Below, one piece after another: positions 16,446 through 25,718 of a stretch of DNA of 64,000 nucleotides; position 1 is the stretch's first letter; each line of letters starts with the position of its first letter. The stretch is taken from the NCBI GenBank assembly GCA_002373675.1, contig DFLF01000011.1:5772-69771 (forward strand). Reading direction: 5' to 3'. The translations under genes were made by a program, and so were the position numbers. A model generated the notes under the pieces. The model did not search any database. It had not been told where the DNA came from and was given only the letters and a program-made list of their open reading frames with translations. The stretch is from Pseudobutyrivibrio sp. UBA3626. Its GTDB lineage: Bacteria > Bacillota > Clostridia > Lachnospirales > Lachnospiraceae.

Positions 16446-17588
16446 ATGAGACAACTGGGACTTAAAAGGATAGTGTCATTGTTAATAGTGGCTATAATGA
16501 TTTGTTCGAGTTTTTCTATTGTTGGAAGAGCAGAGACAATCAGCGACTTAGAGAAGAAGAAGCAACAGGCTGTTAATGAAAAGGATGCTATTCAAAGTGA
16601 AGCTAATGATCTTAAAGCAAATTATAACGATGTACAAAGCACATACAATGATTTGAAGGCCAAAGTAGATGCTAATGATGCAGCTGTTACAGCAGCTTCA
16701 AATGATATAGCTACATTAAGCCAGCAGTTATCCGAAGCTAAGACAAGTCAGGCTGAAATGGAACAGGTAATGAAATTGCATATTAAGTATATGTATGAGA
16801 ATGGTTCCATGAATATGCTAGAGACGCTTCTAGAAAGTGGCTCTTTATCTGAATTTATTGAGAGATTTGAATATCTGAGTTATATTGTAAAATATGATAG
16901 AGATATAATGGATAAATATAAGAAAGTCCAGGAAGAAATTACGGCTAAGACTAATGAGTTGACAGCAAGAAGGGCTGAATTAGAAGCCAAATCAAGTGAA
17001 CTGGGAAGACAGAAGCAGGAACTACAGAGTCTTGTTGATAGTGCAGGAGCGGCGCTAAGTGACAAGAATGCTGAACTAAAAAGTGCTCAATCAGAAGTTG
17101 ATGCGTATGATAAGAAAATAAAAGAAATGAAAGAATATGAGAAGCAGCTCGCCAGAGAAAACGCTGCAAGACAGGAAGCACTTGCCAGTCAGGTTGGCGG
17201 CAATAATGAAGATACATCAGGTGCTTTAGAAGGATATTCTCAGGATGATTTGTATCTCCTTGCAGCAATTATACATGCAGAAGCAGAGGGAGAGCCATAT
17301 GAGGGGAAGATTGCTGTGGGTTCTGTTGTTATGAACAGAGTCTTTAGCTCTAAGTTCCCGAATACAATATCGGGAGTTATATATCAGGCCAATCAGTTTG
17401 AGCCTGTTCGTTCAGGAAGACTTCAAATGATTATGGATAGAGGTCCCAATGAAGATTGTTTCTCGGCTGCGAGAGAAGTACTTAATGGACGAAGAAATGT
17501 TGATAAACTCTTCTTCTGGGCTCTGTGGCTTGCTCAGCAGCGTGGTAAGACAGGTGGAATTATAATTGGAAAGCAGTATTTCTATTAG
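16446..17588 (+). CDS. Secreted coiled-coil cell-wall hydrolase (SleB/Hydrolase_2 domain)
   Basis: 380 residues. Signal peptide (about 1-29, ending SIVGRAET), then a long coiled-coil region (30-265; repeated DLxxKxxxxAA and SELGRQKQELQSLVDS segments) of the PcsB/EnvC type. The C-terminal Hydrolase_2 domain (about 270-380) reads DLYLLAAIIHAEAEGEPYEGKIAVGSVVMNRV; the glutamate in HAEAEGE is the likely catalytic residue of this SleB-type lytic domain. The combination suggests a regulated peptidoglycan hydrolase acting in division or wall turnover. No spore-specific neighbours are seen. Confidence 0.85.
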   Translation: MRQLGLKRIVSLLIVAIMICSSFSIVGRAETISDLEKKKQQAVNEKDAIQSEANDLKANYNDVQSTYNDLKAKVDANDAAVTAASNDIATLSQQLSEAKTSQAEMEQVMKLHIKYMYENGSMNMLETLLESGSLSEFIERFEYLSYIVKYDRDIMDKYKKVQEEITAKTNELTARRAELEAKSSELGRQKQELQSLVDSAGAALSDKNAELKSAQSEVDAYDKKIKEMKEYEKQLARENAARQEALASQVGGNNEDTSGALEGYSQDDLYLLAAIIHAEAEGEPYEGKIAVGSVVMNRVFSSKFPNTISGVIYQANQFEPVRSGRLQMIMDRGPNEDCFSAAREVLNGRRNVDKLFFWALWLAQQRGKTGGIIIGKQYFY

Positions 17589-17622
17589 AGAGTTGGACTG
17601 TGTGAAGATTAAGTTGTTATAA

Positions 17623-17652
17623 AATATTCCCGGCATTTATGCTGGGAATATT
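17623..17652 (+). promoter_or_regulatory. Hairpin in the leader of mtnA
   Basis: AATATTCCC...GGGAATATT stem extended by a GC/GC inner pair, ending just before the GTGGAGG ribosome site (17658). There is no T-run, so it is not a standard terminator; it may be a stabilising or translation-affecting leader hairpin. Confidence 0.45.
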
Positions 17653-17668
17653 CAAGAGTGGAGGTATA

Positions 17669-18802
17669 ATGTCAGAACCTATTGACACATTATGGCTTGA
17701 TGAAGAGGCTAATGAAGTAAAATATATAGACCAGACGAAATTACCAAACGAACTGGTTGTTAAGAGCACAATTAACCTTGACGAAATGTATAGGGCTATA
17801 GAAAAACTAGAGGTTAGAGGAGCACCAGCAATTGGTGTATTTGCCGCCCTTTCTATGTATGTAATAGCAGCAAATATTACTGCTCAGACCCTTGGTGATT
17901 ATGTGAAAGAATATATAAGATGTTCAAATCATCTTGAAACTGCCAGACCAACGGCCGTTAATCTGTCTTGGGCATTAGGCGAGATGATTAAGGAACTTAA
18001 CAGATTTACAAATAATAGATTCGATTGTAGCTTACATAGCAAGAGCCTTGATAGTATTGAACTTGATGATACATTGAGGGATAGTATAACTTATGTCCTT
18101 AAGAAGAAAGCTCTTACAATATGGGAAAATAACATTAATGAATGTAAAGCAATCGGTGAGAACGGACTTCGATTTATTCATGATGGAGACGGTATCTTAA
18201 CACATTGTAATGCGGGAAGACTTGCGACTGTAAGATACGGAACAGCTACGGCGCCTATCTACTTGTCTCATGAAAAGGGTATGAATATAAAGGTATTCTG
18301 TGACGAGACAAGACCACTTCTTCAAGGTGCGAGGCTTACAGCTTATGAACTAATGGAAAGCGGTATTGATACAACTCTTCAATGTGATAATATGGTGGCA
18401 TCTCTTATGGCATCCGGACAGATTAATTCTGTATTCGTAGGATGTGACAGAATAGCATCTAACGGAGATGTAGCCAATAAGATTGGAACAAGCGGTGTGG
18501 CAATTATTGCCAGACATTATGGTATTCCGGTATATGTATGTGGCCCCACATCTTCAATCGATATGAGCATTGCAACTGGAGAAGACATTGTAATCGAGCA
18601 AAGAAATGGTTCGGAAGTTACGAAAATGTGGTATAATAGCGAAATGTCACATAAGAATGTTAAGGTATACAATCCTGCCTTTGATGTTACAAGTCATGAA
18701 TTGATTACCGCTATTATTACGGAAAAGGGCGTTGCTTGGCCTGATTATAAGAGTGGACTTGAGACATTAATGGGACAGGTTGATAGTATTAGGAGGGAAT
18801 AA
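17669..18802 (+). CDS. mtnA: Methylthioribose-1-phosphate isomerase
   Basis: 377 residues from the ATG at 17669, chosen because GTGGAGG lies just upstream; the earlier ATG at 17639 falls in the hairpin. It isomerises methylthioribose-1-phosphate to methylthioribulose-1-phosphate in methionine salvage. Family motifs: KLEVRGAPAIGVFAA near the N-terminus, LTHCNAGRLATVRYGTAT (catalytic cysteine), CDETRPLLQGARLTAYEL, and GCDRIASNGDVANKIGTSG (catalytic Asp). No other methionine salvage genes are adjacent; an eIF2B-like sugar-phosphate isomerase with another substrate cannot be ruled out. Confidence 0.88.
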   Translation: MSEPIDTLWLDEEANEVKYIDQTKLPNELVVKSTINLDEMYRAIEKLEVRGAPAIGVFAALSMYVIAANITAQTLGDYVKEYIRCSNHLETARPTAVNLSWALGEMIKELNRFTNNRFDCSLHSKSLDSIELDDTLRDSITYVLKKKALTIWENNINECKAIGENGLRFIHDGDGILTHCNAGRLATVRYGTATAPIYLSHEKGMNIKVFCDETRPLLQGARLTAYELMESGIDTTLQCDNMVASLMASGQINSVFVGCDRIASNGDVANKIGTSGVAIIARHYGIPVYVCGPTSSIDMSIATGEDIVIEQRNGSEVTKMWYNSEMSHKNVKVYNPAFDVTSHELITAIITEKGVAWPDYKSGLETLMGQVDSIRRE

Positions 18803-18804
18803 CA

Positions 18805-19650
18805 ATGAGTGAAGAAAGAGATAATTGCAGCAGTGCATCAAGCTGTGACAGAGACAGTTGTGAAGGATGTCCTTCAAAAGAGAAGACAAGTTTCTTGGAA
18901 GATATGAATCCTATGTCTGATATTAAGCATGTTATAGGTGTCGTATCAGGTAAAGGTGGAGTGGGAAAAAGCTTCGTTACTTCTACACTTGCTGCAAAGC
19001 TTAGAAAGCAAGGCAAGAAGGTAGGTATATTAGATGCTGATATCACGGGACCTTCAATACCCAAGATGTTCGGTGTTCACGGACCTGCTGAGGCGGTTGA
19101 AGAGGGTACATATCCAATAGAAGCAGAAGACGGAACCAAGATTATGTCTATCAATCTTCTCCTTGAGGACGAAGAAAAACCTGTTGTTTGGCGTGGACCT
19201 GTAATTGCAGGTGCAGTTAAGCAATTCTGGACAGATATTATTTGGGGCGAATTAGATTATCTTCTTGTCGATATGCCTCCAGGTACAGGAGATGTGCCAC
19301 TAACTGTATTTCAATCACTTCCAGTTGATGGAATTGTAATTGTAACTTCACCTCAGGAACTTGTAAGAATGATTGTTAAGAAAGCATATAATATGGCTGG
19401 AATGATGGATATACCTGTACTTGGAGTTGTAGAGAATTACAGTTATATTAAGTGCCCTGACTGCGGTAAGAAGATGCAGGTATTCGGAGAAAGTCATATA
19501 GACGAAGTGGCTAAGGAGCTTGGCATAAAGGTTCTTGGCAAGATGCCTCTTGATAGCGAATTTGCAAAAAAAGCAGATGAAGGTAAGATATATGAACTTG
19601 ATGTTGATTACATTGACGAGGGTGTTGAGGCTATAGAGAATTTGCAGTAG
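18805..19650 (+). CDS. Mrp/NBP35-family Fe-S cluster carrier ATPase
   Basis: 281 residues. Deviant Walker A motif GKGGVGKS (about 51-58) and a Mrp-type MPPGTGDVPLTVFQSLP block. A cysteine-rich N-terminus (CSSASSCDRDSCEGCPSK) resembles NBP35, and the CPDCGKKM pair near the C-terminus holds a bridging Fe-S cluster in dimers of this family. It loads iron-sulfur clusters onto apo-proteins. ATG is 2 nt after the mtnA stop, so the two are coupled. Confidence 0.9.
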   Translation: MSEERDNCSSASSCDRDSCEGCPSKEKTSFLEDMNPMSDIKHVIGVVSGKGGVGKSFVTSTLAAKLRKQGKKVGILDADITGPSIPKMFGVHGPAEAVEEGTYPIEAEDGTKIMSINLLLEDEEKPVVWRGPVIAGAVKQFWTDIIWGELDYLLVDMPPGTGDVPLTVFQSLPVDGIVIVTSPQELVRMIVKKAYNMAGMMDIPVLGVVENYSYIKCPDCGKKMQVFGESHIDEVAKELGIKVLGKMPLDSEFAKKADEGKIYELDVDYIDEGVEAIENLQ

Positions 19651-19657
19651 GTTACAA

Positions 19658-19936
19658 TTACTGTTTGTTTTTCATAGGTGATTTCTTAAGAATATCCATA
19701 AGGGGCGTATCACTGGAAGAAAGCCACGCTCCGATTATCATTATTATTAAAGCGAATATGAACAGTGCGCTAGGTTTGTCTTGAAAGATTATAAAGGACA
19801 GTATAAGACCAATTATGAGAGACCCTGTTCCGGCTCCAACATCTAAAAATCCTGCCATTAATGTGGAAGGCATATATTCAAGAAGTATCTTGTAATGATT
19901 GGATGTGATATATAGCGATGAATAATTCTTCTTGTA
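19658..19936 (-). pseudogene. C-terminal remnant of a DMT/EamA-type transporter
   Basis: On the minus strand the frame is open from 19936 and reads SSLYITSNHYKILLEYMPST, then two hydrophobic helices and IIGAWLSSSD. These are the last three helices or so of a drug/metabolite transporter; the N-terminal 200 or so residues are missing upstream, where a TGA interrupts the frame. A 71-residue product from the ATG at 19873 is possible but unlikely to work. Assigned from the look of the sequence; EamA is the best guess. Confidence 0.6.
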
Positions 19937-20078
19937 TCAATAATTATGTAATACTATATTAAGAAAAAACTTGATTTTTGGTAAATTGTAATAAATTAAA
20001 AATTTCCATGAAACGCTTATTGACTATGAAATATCTAAGTGTTAGTTTTGCGGTAATAAAACAAACATGGAGGTATTA

Positions 20079-20978
20079 ATGATGAATGGAGGAAGAAATT
20101 ATAAGAGCAGCGTATTTGCGCTATTAATGAAAGACAAAAGAAGGGCGATGGAGTTATATAACGCTGTGAATGGTTCTGATTATGATAATCCGGAAGATGT
20201 AACAATTAATACAATAGAAGGTGGAGTGGAATTGTCGGTTAGGAATGATGCTTCGTTTATTTTGGGGGATAGTCTAAGTATATATGAACATCAATCGACG
20301 GTATGTCCCAATATGCCCTTGAGAAGCTTAGTATATTTTATGGTACTGTTGTATGATATAATAGATTTTGATAATATATATGGTAGTAGGAGAGTTATGT
20401 TGCCAACACCTAGATTTGCTGTATTTTACAATGGTAATCAAAGTTTGCCGGAAGTTCAGGAAATGAAGCTGTCGGATTCTTTTGAAAAAAAGGAAGAAGA
20501 CTTAGATTTAGAAGTGAAGTGTGTAGTATATAATATTAATAAGGGTAAGAATAAGGAACTGATGTCAAAATGTACTTGGCTGGGTGATTATTCCTTCTTT
20601 GTTAATAAGGTAAGGGAGATACATGCACTGGATAAATATAAAGAATTAAAGTACGATGTAGAAGAAGCGATTGATTATTGTGTTGAGCATGGTATACTTG
20701 CTGATTTTTTTAAAGAAAATCGAAAGGAGGTCGTAGAAGTGGCAGTTTTAGATTATACTTTTGAAAGACAACTTGAGATGGAAAGAGCAGCAAATATAAA
20801 GGAGGGACGTGCAGAGGGACGCGCAGAAGGACGTGCAGAGGGTGAGGAGGCAATTCTCACTAAGCAAATCACAAGGAAACTAGAGAAAAACAAATCCATT
20901 GAACAAATAGCAGAAGAATTGGAAGAAGATATTGGTGTAATAAGCACAATAATAGATAAAATACAGAGTAAAGTCTGA
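20079..20978 (+). CDS. Rpn-type PD-(D/E)XK nuclease / putative transposase with EGRAEG repeats
   Basis: About 299 residues; GGAGGT upstream places the start at the ATG pair 20079/20082. The N-terminal part is a PD-(D/E)XK fold with RNDASFIL and YEHQS supplying the D...E-x-Q active-site pattern. It continues with the LVYFMVLLYDII, FAVFYNG and YVVY-type strands of the Rpn / PDDEXK_2 family. Residues near 250-262 are a perfect tandem EGRAEGRAEGRAEG encoded by 12-bp repeats. The C-terminal IEQIAEELEEDIGVISTII resembles a small helix-turn-helix found at the end of these proteins. Rpn proteins promote RecA-independent recombination in E. coli and some act in phage defence. Confidence 0.82.
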   Translation: MMNGGRNYKSSVFALLMKDKRRAMELYNAVNGSDYDNPEDVTINTIEGGVELSVRNDASFILGDSLSIYEHQSTVCPNMPLRSLVYFMVLLYDIIDFDNIYGSRRVMLPTPRFAVFYNGNQSLPEVQEMKLSDSFEKKEEDLDLEVKCVVYNINKGKNKELMSKCTWLGDYSFFVNKVREIHALDKYKELKYDVEEAIDYCVEHGILADFFKENRKEVVEVAVLDYTFERQLEMERAANIKEGRAEGRAEGRAEGEEAILTKQITRKLEKNKSIEQIAEELEEDIGVISTIIDKIQSKV

Positions 20979-21046
20979 AAAAGTAGATGTGTAAATAAAA
21001 ATTATCTGTAAAAATCTCTGGAATCAAATGATAAAGGAGTATTCAA

Positions 21047-21314
21047 ATGAAGGCTGTAATACTTAATGGAAGTCCCAGAAAAAAATGGAATACGGATTTA
21101 ATGCTAAGAGAAGGCAAAGGAGATAGCCGACATATTCAAAAGCCTGAACGGAGAAGTAGAGGTATATCCATGTTGCGATACTTTGCAGGTTAATGATTAC
21201 AGCAAGTTCGATATGTCAGGCTTTAATGAAGCACATAAGAAGGAAATGAGGGAGAAGAATTTCCCTAACGATCTGGAAAATGCATTTAAGCTGGGCGTTA
21301 AGCTTTGTTCATAA
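21047..21314 (+). pseudogene. Frameshifted, shortened NADPH-dependent FMN reductase
   Basis: Starts MKAVILNGSPRKKWNTDLML, the flavodoxin-fold start of NADPH-dependent FMN reductases, after a good AAAGGAG site. Near 21110 the frame shifts; the other frame continues AKEIADIFKSLNGEVEVYPCCD and ends ENAFKLGVKLCS at 21314. The central 80-100 residues are also missing. The gene is therefore broken by both a frameshift and a deletion. Confidence 0.72.
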
Positions 21315-21323
21315 CTATTAGAA

Positions 21324-21354
21324 AGGAAGCTCCTTAAAGGGAGTTTTCTTTTTT
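21324..21354 (+). terminator. Terminator after the FMN reductase remnant
   Basis: Imperfect stem around GCTCC/GGGAG with flanking GAA/TTC pairs, followed by CTTTTTT. Confidence 0.6.
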
Positions 21355-21364
21355 ACATTTTATA

Positions 21365-21416
21365 TTGACGCTGTGTCAGAATGGGTGTATAATTCATTTT
21401 GACATGAAGTCAGAAT
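21365..21416 (+). promoter_or_regulatory. Aldo/keto reductase promoter with two TGAC-N5-GTCA operators
   Basis: Consensus promoter: TTGACG at 21365-21370, 17-nt spacer, TATAAT at 21388-21393. Two copies of TGAC-N5-GTCAGAAT sit at 21366-21382 (covering -35 and spacer) and 21400-21416 (around the start site), 34 bp apart. The spacing is about three helical turns. The TetR-family gene at 22493 is the likely partner. Confidence 0.78.
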
Positions 21417-21439
21417 AGATTTTGGGAGGAGTAAGCATT

Positions 21440-22489
21440 ATGAAGTACACTAAGCTTGGTAATTCTAACCTTAATGTATCCCGTATCTGTATGGGATGCA
21501 TGGGGTTTGGCGATTCGTCGAGAGGTCAGCACAGCTGGACAATTGATGAAGAACACAGTAGAGATATAATCAAAAGAGGTTTGGAACTGGGAGTGAATTT
21601 CTTTGATACGGCAATCGGGTATCAGAGCGGTACCAGTGAGCAGTACGTAGGCAGGGCTCTTAGAGACTTTGCTAAGCGCGAAGATGTAGTGGTTGCCACG
21701 AAATTCCTCCCAAGAACGACACAGGAAATCGAAGACGGAATCAGCGGGCAGCAGCATATTGAGAATATGATTGATACAAGCCTTAGTAATCTTGGTATGG
21801 ACTATGTGGACTTATACATTTATCATATGTGGGACTACAATACGCCGATTTATGATATAATGGATGGGCTAAACCGTATAGTTAAGGCAGGAAAAGCAAG
21901 GTATATCGGTATCTCTAATTGTTTCGCATGGCAGCTTGCCAAGGCAAATGCATTAGCTGATAAAGAGGGATTTGAGCGATTCGTATCTATTCAGGGTCAC
22001 TATAATCTAATCTTTCGAGAAGAAGAAAGGGAGATGGTGCCGTATTGCGAAGAAGAGAATATTGCTCTTACGCCGTATAGTGCCCTTGCAAGTGGAAGGC
22101 TTTCAAGAAAGCCGAAAGACGGTAATACGAAGAGGGCAAAAGAAGACAGCTATGCCAAGTTTAAGTATGATTCAACTGCCACAGCTGACTCGTCAATTAT
22201 TTCTCGTGTAGAGGAAATTGCTGATAAGTATAACGTATCAATGACGGAAGTATCACTTGCGTGGCTTCTTACTAAGGTTACATCACCTGTTGTAGGGGCG
22301 ACTAAGCTTCACCACATAGAAGGAGCGGTAAAAGCTGTGGAGTTAGAACTTAGTGAGGAAGATAAACTATACCTTGAAGAACCTTATGTGCCACATCCTC
22401 TTGCAGGTGTGATGGCGCAGAATAAGAAAAGTGACGCAAATGCCAAGCACGTATGGACTACGGGAGACCAGAAGATTAAGGAAGGATAA
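21440..22489 (+). CDS. Aldo/keto reductase
   Basis: 349 residues from the ATG at 21440 after GGGAGGAG. NADPH-dependent oxidoreductase with a TIM-barrel fold. Motifs: GVNFFDTAIGY (catalytic Asp and Tyr region), Lys in VATKFLP, IYHMWDYNTPIYD (catalytic His) and GISNCFAWQLAKA. The cofactor block PYSALASGRLSRK...VVGATKLHHIEG lies at the C-terminus. Closest in style to the YajO/Tas-type subfamily. Co-transcribed with a TetR regulator, which suggests induction by a small toxic aldehyde or similar ligand; the substrate is unknown. Confidence 0.9.
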   Translation: MKYTKLGNSNLNVSRICMGCMGFGDSSRGQHSWTIDEEHSRDIIKRGLELGVNFFDTAIGYQSGTSEQYVGRALRDFAKREDVVVATKFLPRTTQEIEDGISGQQHIENMIDTSLSNLGMDYVDLYIYHMWDYNTPIYDIMDGLNRIVKAGKARYIGISNCFAWQLAKANALADKEGFERFVSIQGHYNLIFREEEREMVPYCEEENIALTPYSALASGRLSRKPKDGNTKRAKEDSYAKFKYDSTATADSSIISRVEEIADKYNVSMTEVSLAWLLTKVTSPVVGATKLHHIEGAVKAVELELSEEDKLYLEEPYVPHPLAGVMAQNKKSDANAKHVWTTGDQKIKEG

Positions 22490-22492
22490 GAT

Positions 22493-23110
22493 ATGCCTAA
22501 GGGTTCAAAGGAATTAACACAGGCACGAAGAGAAGAGATTATTAATGCCTGCGAGAAGCTGTATCAGACAATGAGTTTTAAGGATATCACTATAAAAGAG
22601 ATTGGAAATGTGACATCCTTTACAAGAACATCTATATATAATTATTTTCAGACAAAGGAAGAGATATTTCTTGCGCTGTTTGAGAAGGAATACATACGAT
22701 GGAATGAAGAGTTAGAAGATATACGAGGTGAGGAGGATGAGTTAAGCAAAGAAGAGCTATCAGACAGAATTGCCGCATCTCTTGCAAGAAGAGAGCAACT
22801 CCTTAAGCTTCTTTCTATGAACAATTACGATATGGAAGCAAACAGTCGTCCGGAACTTCTAACCTCCTTTAAGAGAGCATACGGTAAGTCGATAGAGAAT
22901 ATTGAATTGATTCTTGAGAAATTCTGCCCTGATATGTCATCTTCGGATATTAAGAGTTTTATATATATTTTCTTTCCATTTATGTTCGGAATCTATCCCT
23001 ACGCAGTGGTGACGGATAAACAGCGAAAAGCAATGAAGGAAGCAGAAGTGGATTTTGTATATCAGTCAATATATAATATAACAAAAAGCTGTATTATGAA
23101 TATTCTATAA
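22493..23110 (+). CDS. TetR-family transcription regulator
   Basis: 205 residues. The N-terminal HTH (about 25-65) reads DITIKEIGNVTSFTRTSIYNYFQTKEEIFLALFEKEY, a standard TetR DNA-binding signature. The C-terminal ligand domain is all-helical with no recognised ligand motif. It begins 3 nt after the aldo/keto reductase gene. By position and by the paired palindromes in the promoter it probably represses this two-gene operon. Confidence 0.9.
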   Translation: MPKGSKELTQARREEIINACEKLYQTMSFKDITIKEIGNVTSFTRTSIYNYFQTKEEIFLALFEKEYIRWNEELEDIRGEEDELSKEELSDRIAASLARREQLLKLLSMNNYDMEANSRPELLTSFKRAYGKSIENIELILEKFCPDMSSSDIKSFIYIFFPFMFGIYPYAVVTDKQRKAMKEAEVDFVYQSIYNITKSCIMNIL

Positions 23111-23113
23111 AGT

Positions 23114-23149
23114 AATGTTTTGTCTCCTATATTAGAGAGAACATTTTAT
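23114..23149. terminator. Probable bidirectional terminator between convergent genes
   Basis: Imperfect stem AATGTT-N-CTC / GAG-N-AACATT followed by TTTTA on the plus strand and AAAACATT on the other side. It overlaps the stop of the minus-strand transglutaminase gene and lies 4 nt after tetR. Confidence 0.45.
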
Positions 23150-25718
23150 GGCTTTCATAATAGATTTCTTTTGTGATTCCTTTTTCGGAAAAGGCGGCTA
23201 AGTAGACTGCGTTCATTAGCTTCTTTATTTCTTCTTCGTTTAGTTTTATATTGTTTTTGCCATCTGATTTCAAATGTTTAATAAGGCTTTCTTCAACTTC
23301 CCTGACAGAGGGATTATCAGACGTAATCAGTTTTTTCTTTTTCCACTTGTCAAGTGCTAGTCTGTATTCAAGAATAAGTGCTTTATTATACTCCTTCTTT
23401 TTTATATAGTTCTTTATTCTTATTATGTTGACAGCTCTTTTTCCAGCTAACCACATAATAAGAATTATTATAATTACAATAATCATCCATAAAAATGGAA
23501 GAAATAGATATCCAACACTACTTACAAATTGTTTGATTATTCCCATGATTGAACCTGATGAAGAGTCATTTAATGGGTTAGTCGTTAGAGTGTCGGATAA
23601 TGTATCAGACAAATCGTTTTGGATGGAATTTCCATCTGTATCATCAATTAGTCGTTCTGTGGGATTAAATAATCTGGCAAATGCACCCCAAAATCCGAGG
23701 TTTGAAGAGCCGCTTTCTGATTCTTTGGCAGGAGGAGTCATTTCATAGGGAACCCAGCCGTAGTCTTCTAGATATATTTCCAGCCATGCGTGTGCATTGG
23801 CATCTGAAAGTTCTGCTCTGTAGACACCAATAGAGTTAGTGCCATTATCAGAAAGAGATGTACCATTATTGACCCACCCATTAATATCATCACTTATTTT
23901 TGTGTTAGAAGTAGTATTGCCATAAGAAAGCAAATATCCTTCACAATATCTTGCGGGTATATTCATATATCTAAGAATAAGTGTTGCAGACGACGCAAAG
24001 TGTGCGCAGAACCCATTTCTATTCTTTGTTAGAAAATGTTCAACCACATCAGAGTCTACAGGTGTTGCACCCGGTGTCATAGTGTAATTAAATTTGTTTT
24101 CATAGAATCTTTTTAGTGCTTCTGCAATCATAATTGATCTTTTATCAGAATCGTATGAATCGAATTCTTCTGATGTAAGATTTGCTTCGTTACATATATT
24201 TGCAAGAGTATCATTAAGATATGAAGGATAAGATAAGTAAAGTGTCTTATATTTATCTAAGATTAAAGAAGAGTTCATATCGTTATTGGAATTTGCATTT
24301 TCAAGGTCTTTTATAGTATATTTTTCATTTCCTGTAATCGGAGTAAAGATAGTTTCATATGTATTGTCTTTTAGATTTGTTGACAGCAAATGGATTGCAT
24401 CATTATAATAAATACTCCTAAAAGGGCTTATACCGGTTTTTGCAGGGCTGCCATCTATTGTTGTTAATACGGGTATATAGGGTTGATAACCATATGTATT
24501 GTCAGCATTAACATTTTCAACACGCATTTTATAGTAAGGTGTATTATTGTTAGCATCTTGAAGTATATAATTATCCCCCATTATTATTGCATCGGCATTA
24601 GAAGATGGGGAATTATCTAATGTATTGTAGAAACGGTTGTGTTCGTAACGTACGCCTGTATACGCTTTTAGATATATGTCGTCTTTGCTGTATGGAACAT
24701 ATTCAACGATTAAGTCGGTTTGATAATCGGGATTAACACTCCTTATTCCTCCTAATTGACCTTTTGAGAGTCCGCCTACAGCGTCGTAACGATTAAATAA
24801 AGACGTAATACCGCTTACAACAACAGTTTTTACATATTTATCTGTGATATCTTTTACTGAATTTGATATTTTTTTTGTAGAGAAATCTGTATTAAAAGTT
24901 CCTCCCACAAGAAGCATTATTATAGTTGATAGAACAACACTTATGCCCATCATTTTTAGCATGCCTCGTCCACTTGCATGATAGAAATGTTCGTCTCTGT
25001 TTTTCTTCCTTTTTCGGCCGTATGGTATGTCTTTCTTGTATTTATAGGGAAGAGTATAGTGCCCACTTCGCCCTAGAATAGCAACCGATATATATACCGA
25101 AAGAAGCATAACAAGATATATCATAGGAGGAACAATATCTATGTAAAATGCAATCTGGAGTGGAAGAAATGATACAATGAAAGTCATAGGAAGATCCATA
25201 TATCCGGAAATGGTTATATTAAAAAATATAGAGAATACTCCCCCTACAAATATTAACATAGCACTTACAGAGAGTGTACGATTAGCAATCTGCTCCTCGG
25301 CAACACGACCTGATACTATACTAAAAAACGTTTCGTATCTGCTGATTACTTCATTAAGAAAGGCTTGAAAACCTGAATTAATATACATATAGAATGCAAA
25401 TGCCATTATAATTAGAATTATAAATACAATAACATAGCCACTATAGAAAGTGATTTTGTTATAGTATATGAAAGACGAAAAGAGTGATAGAATAAAAAGG
25501 CTAGGAGCAACAACTATATGAGATATGGGAAGGTCGAATGATGCTGCCAGACCAATAATTGTTCCATATACAGCAAGAAACAGTAAAATTGCGCGTACCA
25601 AACAAAGGAAAAGCCTGTTGTCACTTGAATCTTTCTTGATGTCAAGTAAGGCGATTCCATACACGTTTTGGTCATGTATTCGTGCTTTTTCTTCTTTTCT
25701 TTGCTGCCTTTTATTCAC
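23127..25718 (-). CDS. Transglutaminase-like membrane protein (TgpA type)
   Basis: 863 residues: an N-terminal block of about six to seven transmembrane helices (about 38-270), then a large extracytoplasmic part with a transglutaminase-like catalytic domain (about 540-690). The cysteine is in RNGFCAHFASSATLILRYMNIPARYCEGYL, the histidine in DANAHAWLEIYLEDYGWVPYEMTPPA. A final transmembrane helix (about 745-770) and a cytoplasmic DUF4129-like tail follow. The set DUF58-MoxR-TgpA is common in bacteria; the exact job is unsettled. It overlaps the DUF58 gene by 8 nt. Confidence 0.87.
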   Translation of the reverse strand: MNKRQQRKEEKARIHDQNVYGIALLDIKKDSSDNRLFLCLVRAILLFLAVYGTIIGLAASFDLPISHIVVAPSLFILSLFSSFIYYNKITFYSGYVIVFIILIIMAFAFYMYINSGFQAFLNEVISRYETFFSIVSGRVAEEQIANRTLSVSAMLIFVGGVFSIFFNITISGYMDLPMTFIVSFLPLQIAFYIDIVPPMIYLVMLLSVYISVAILGRSGHYTLPYKYKKDIPYGRKRKKNRDEHFYHASGRGMLKMMGISVVLSTIIMLLVGGTFNTDFSTKKISNSVKDITDKYVKTVVVSGITSLFNRYDAVGGLSKGQLGGIRSVNPDYQTDLIVEYVPYSKDDIYLKAYTGVRYEHNRFYNTLDNSPSSNADAIIMGDNYILQDANNNTPYYKMRVENVNADNTYGYQPYIPVLTTIDGSPAKTGISPFRSIYYNDAIHLLSTNLKDNTYETIFTPITGNEKYTIKDLENANSNNDMNSSLILDKYKTLYLSYPSYLNDTLANICNEANLTSEEFDSYDSDKRSIMIAEALKRFYENKFNYTMTPGATPVDSDVVEHFLTKNRNGFCAHFASSATLILRYMNIPARYCEGYLLSYGNTTSNTKISDDINGWVNNGTSLSDNGTNSIGVYRAELSDANAHAWLEIYLEDYGWVPYEMTPPAKESESGSSNLGFWGAFARLFNPTERLIDDTDGNSIQNDLSDTLSDTLTTNPLNDSSSGSIMGIIKQFVSSVGYLFLPFLWMIIVIIIILIMWLAGKRAVNIIRIKNYIKKKEYNKALILEYRLALDKWKKKKLITSDNPSVREVEESLIKHLKSDGKNNIKLNEEEIKKLMNAVYLAAFSEKGITKEIYYESHKMFSLI

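Noticed and set aside
20079..20978. Insertion sequence (DDE transposase) calls for the Rpn-type genes
   Set aside because: No DDE motif, no terminal inverted repeats and no target duplications; the active-site pattern is PD-(D/E)XK.
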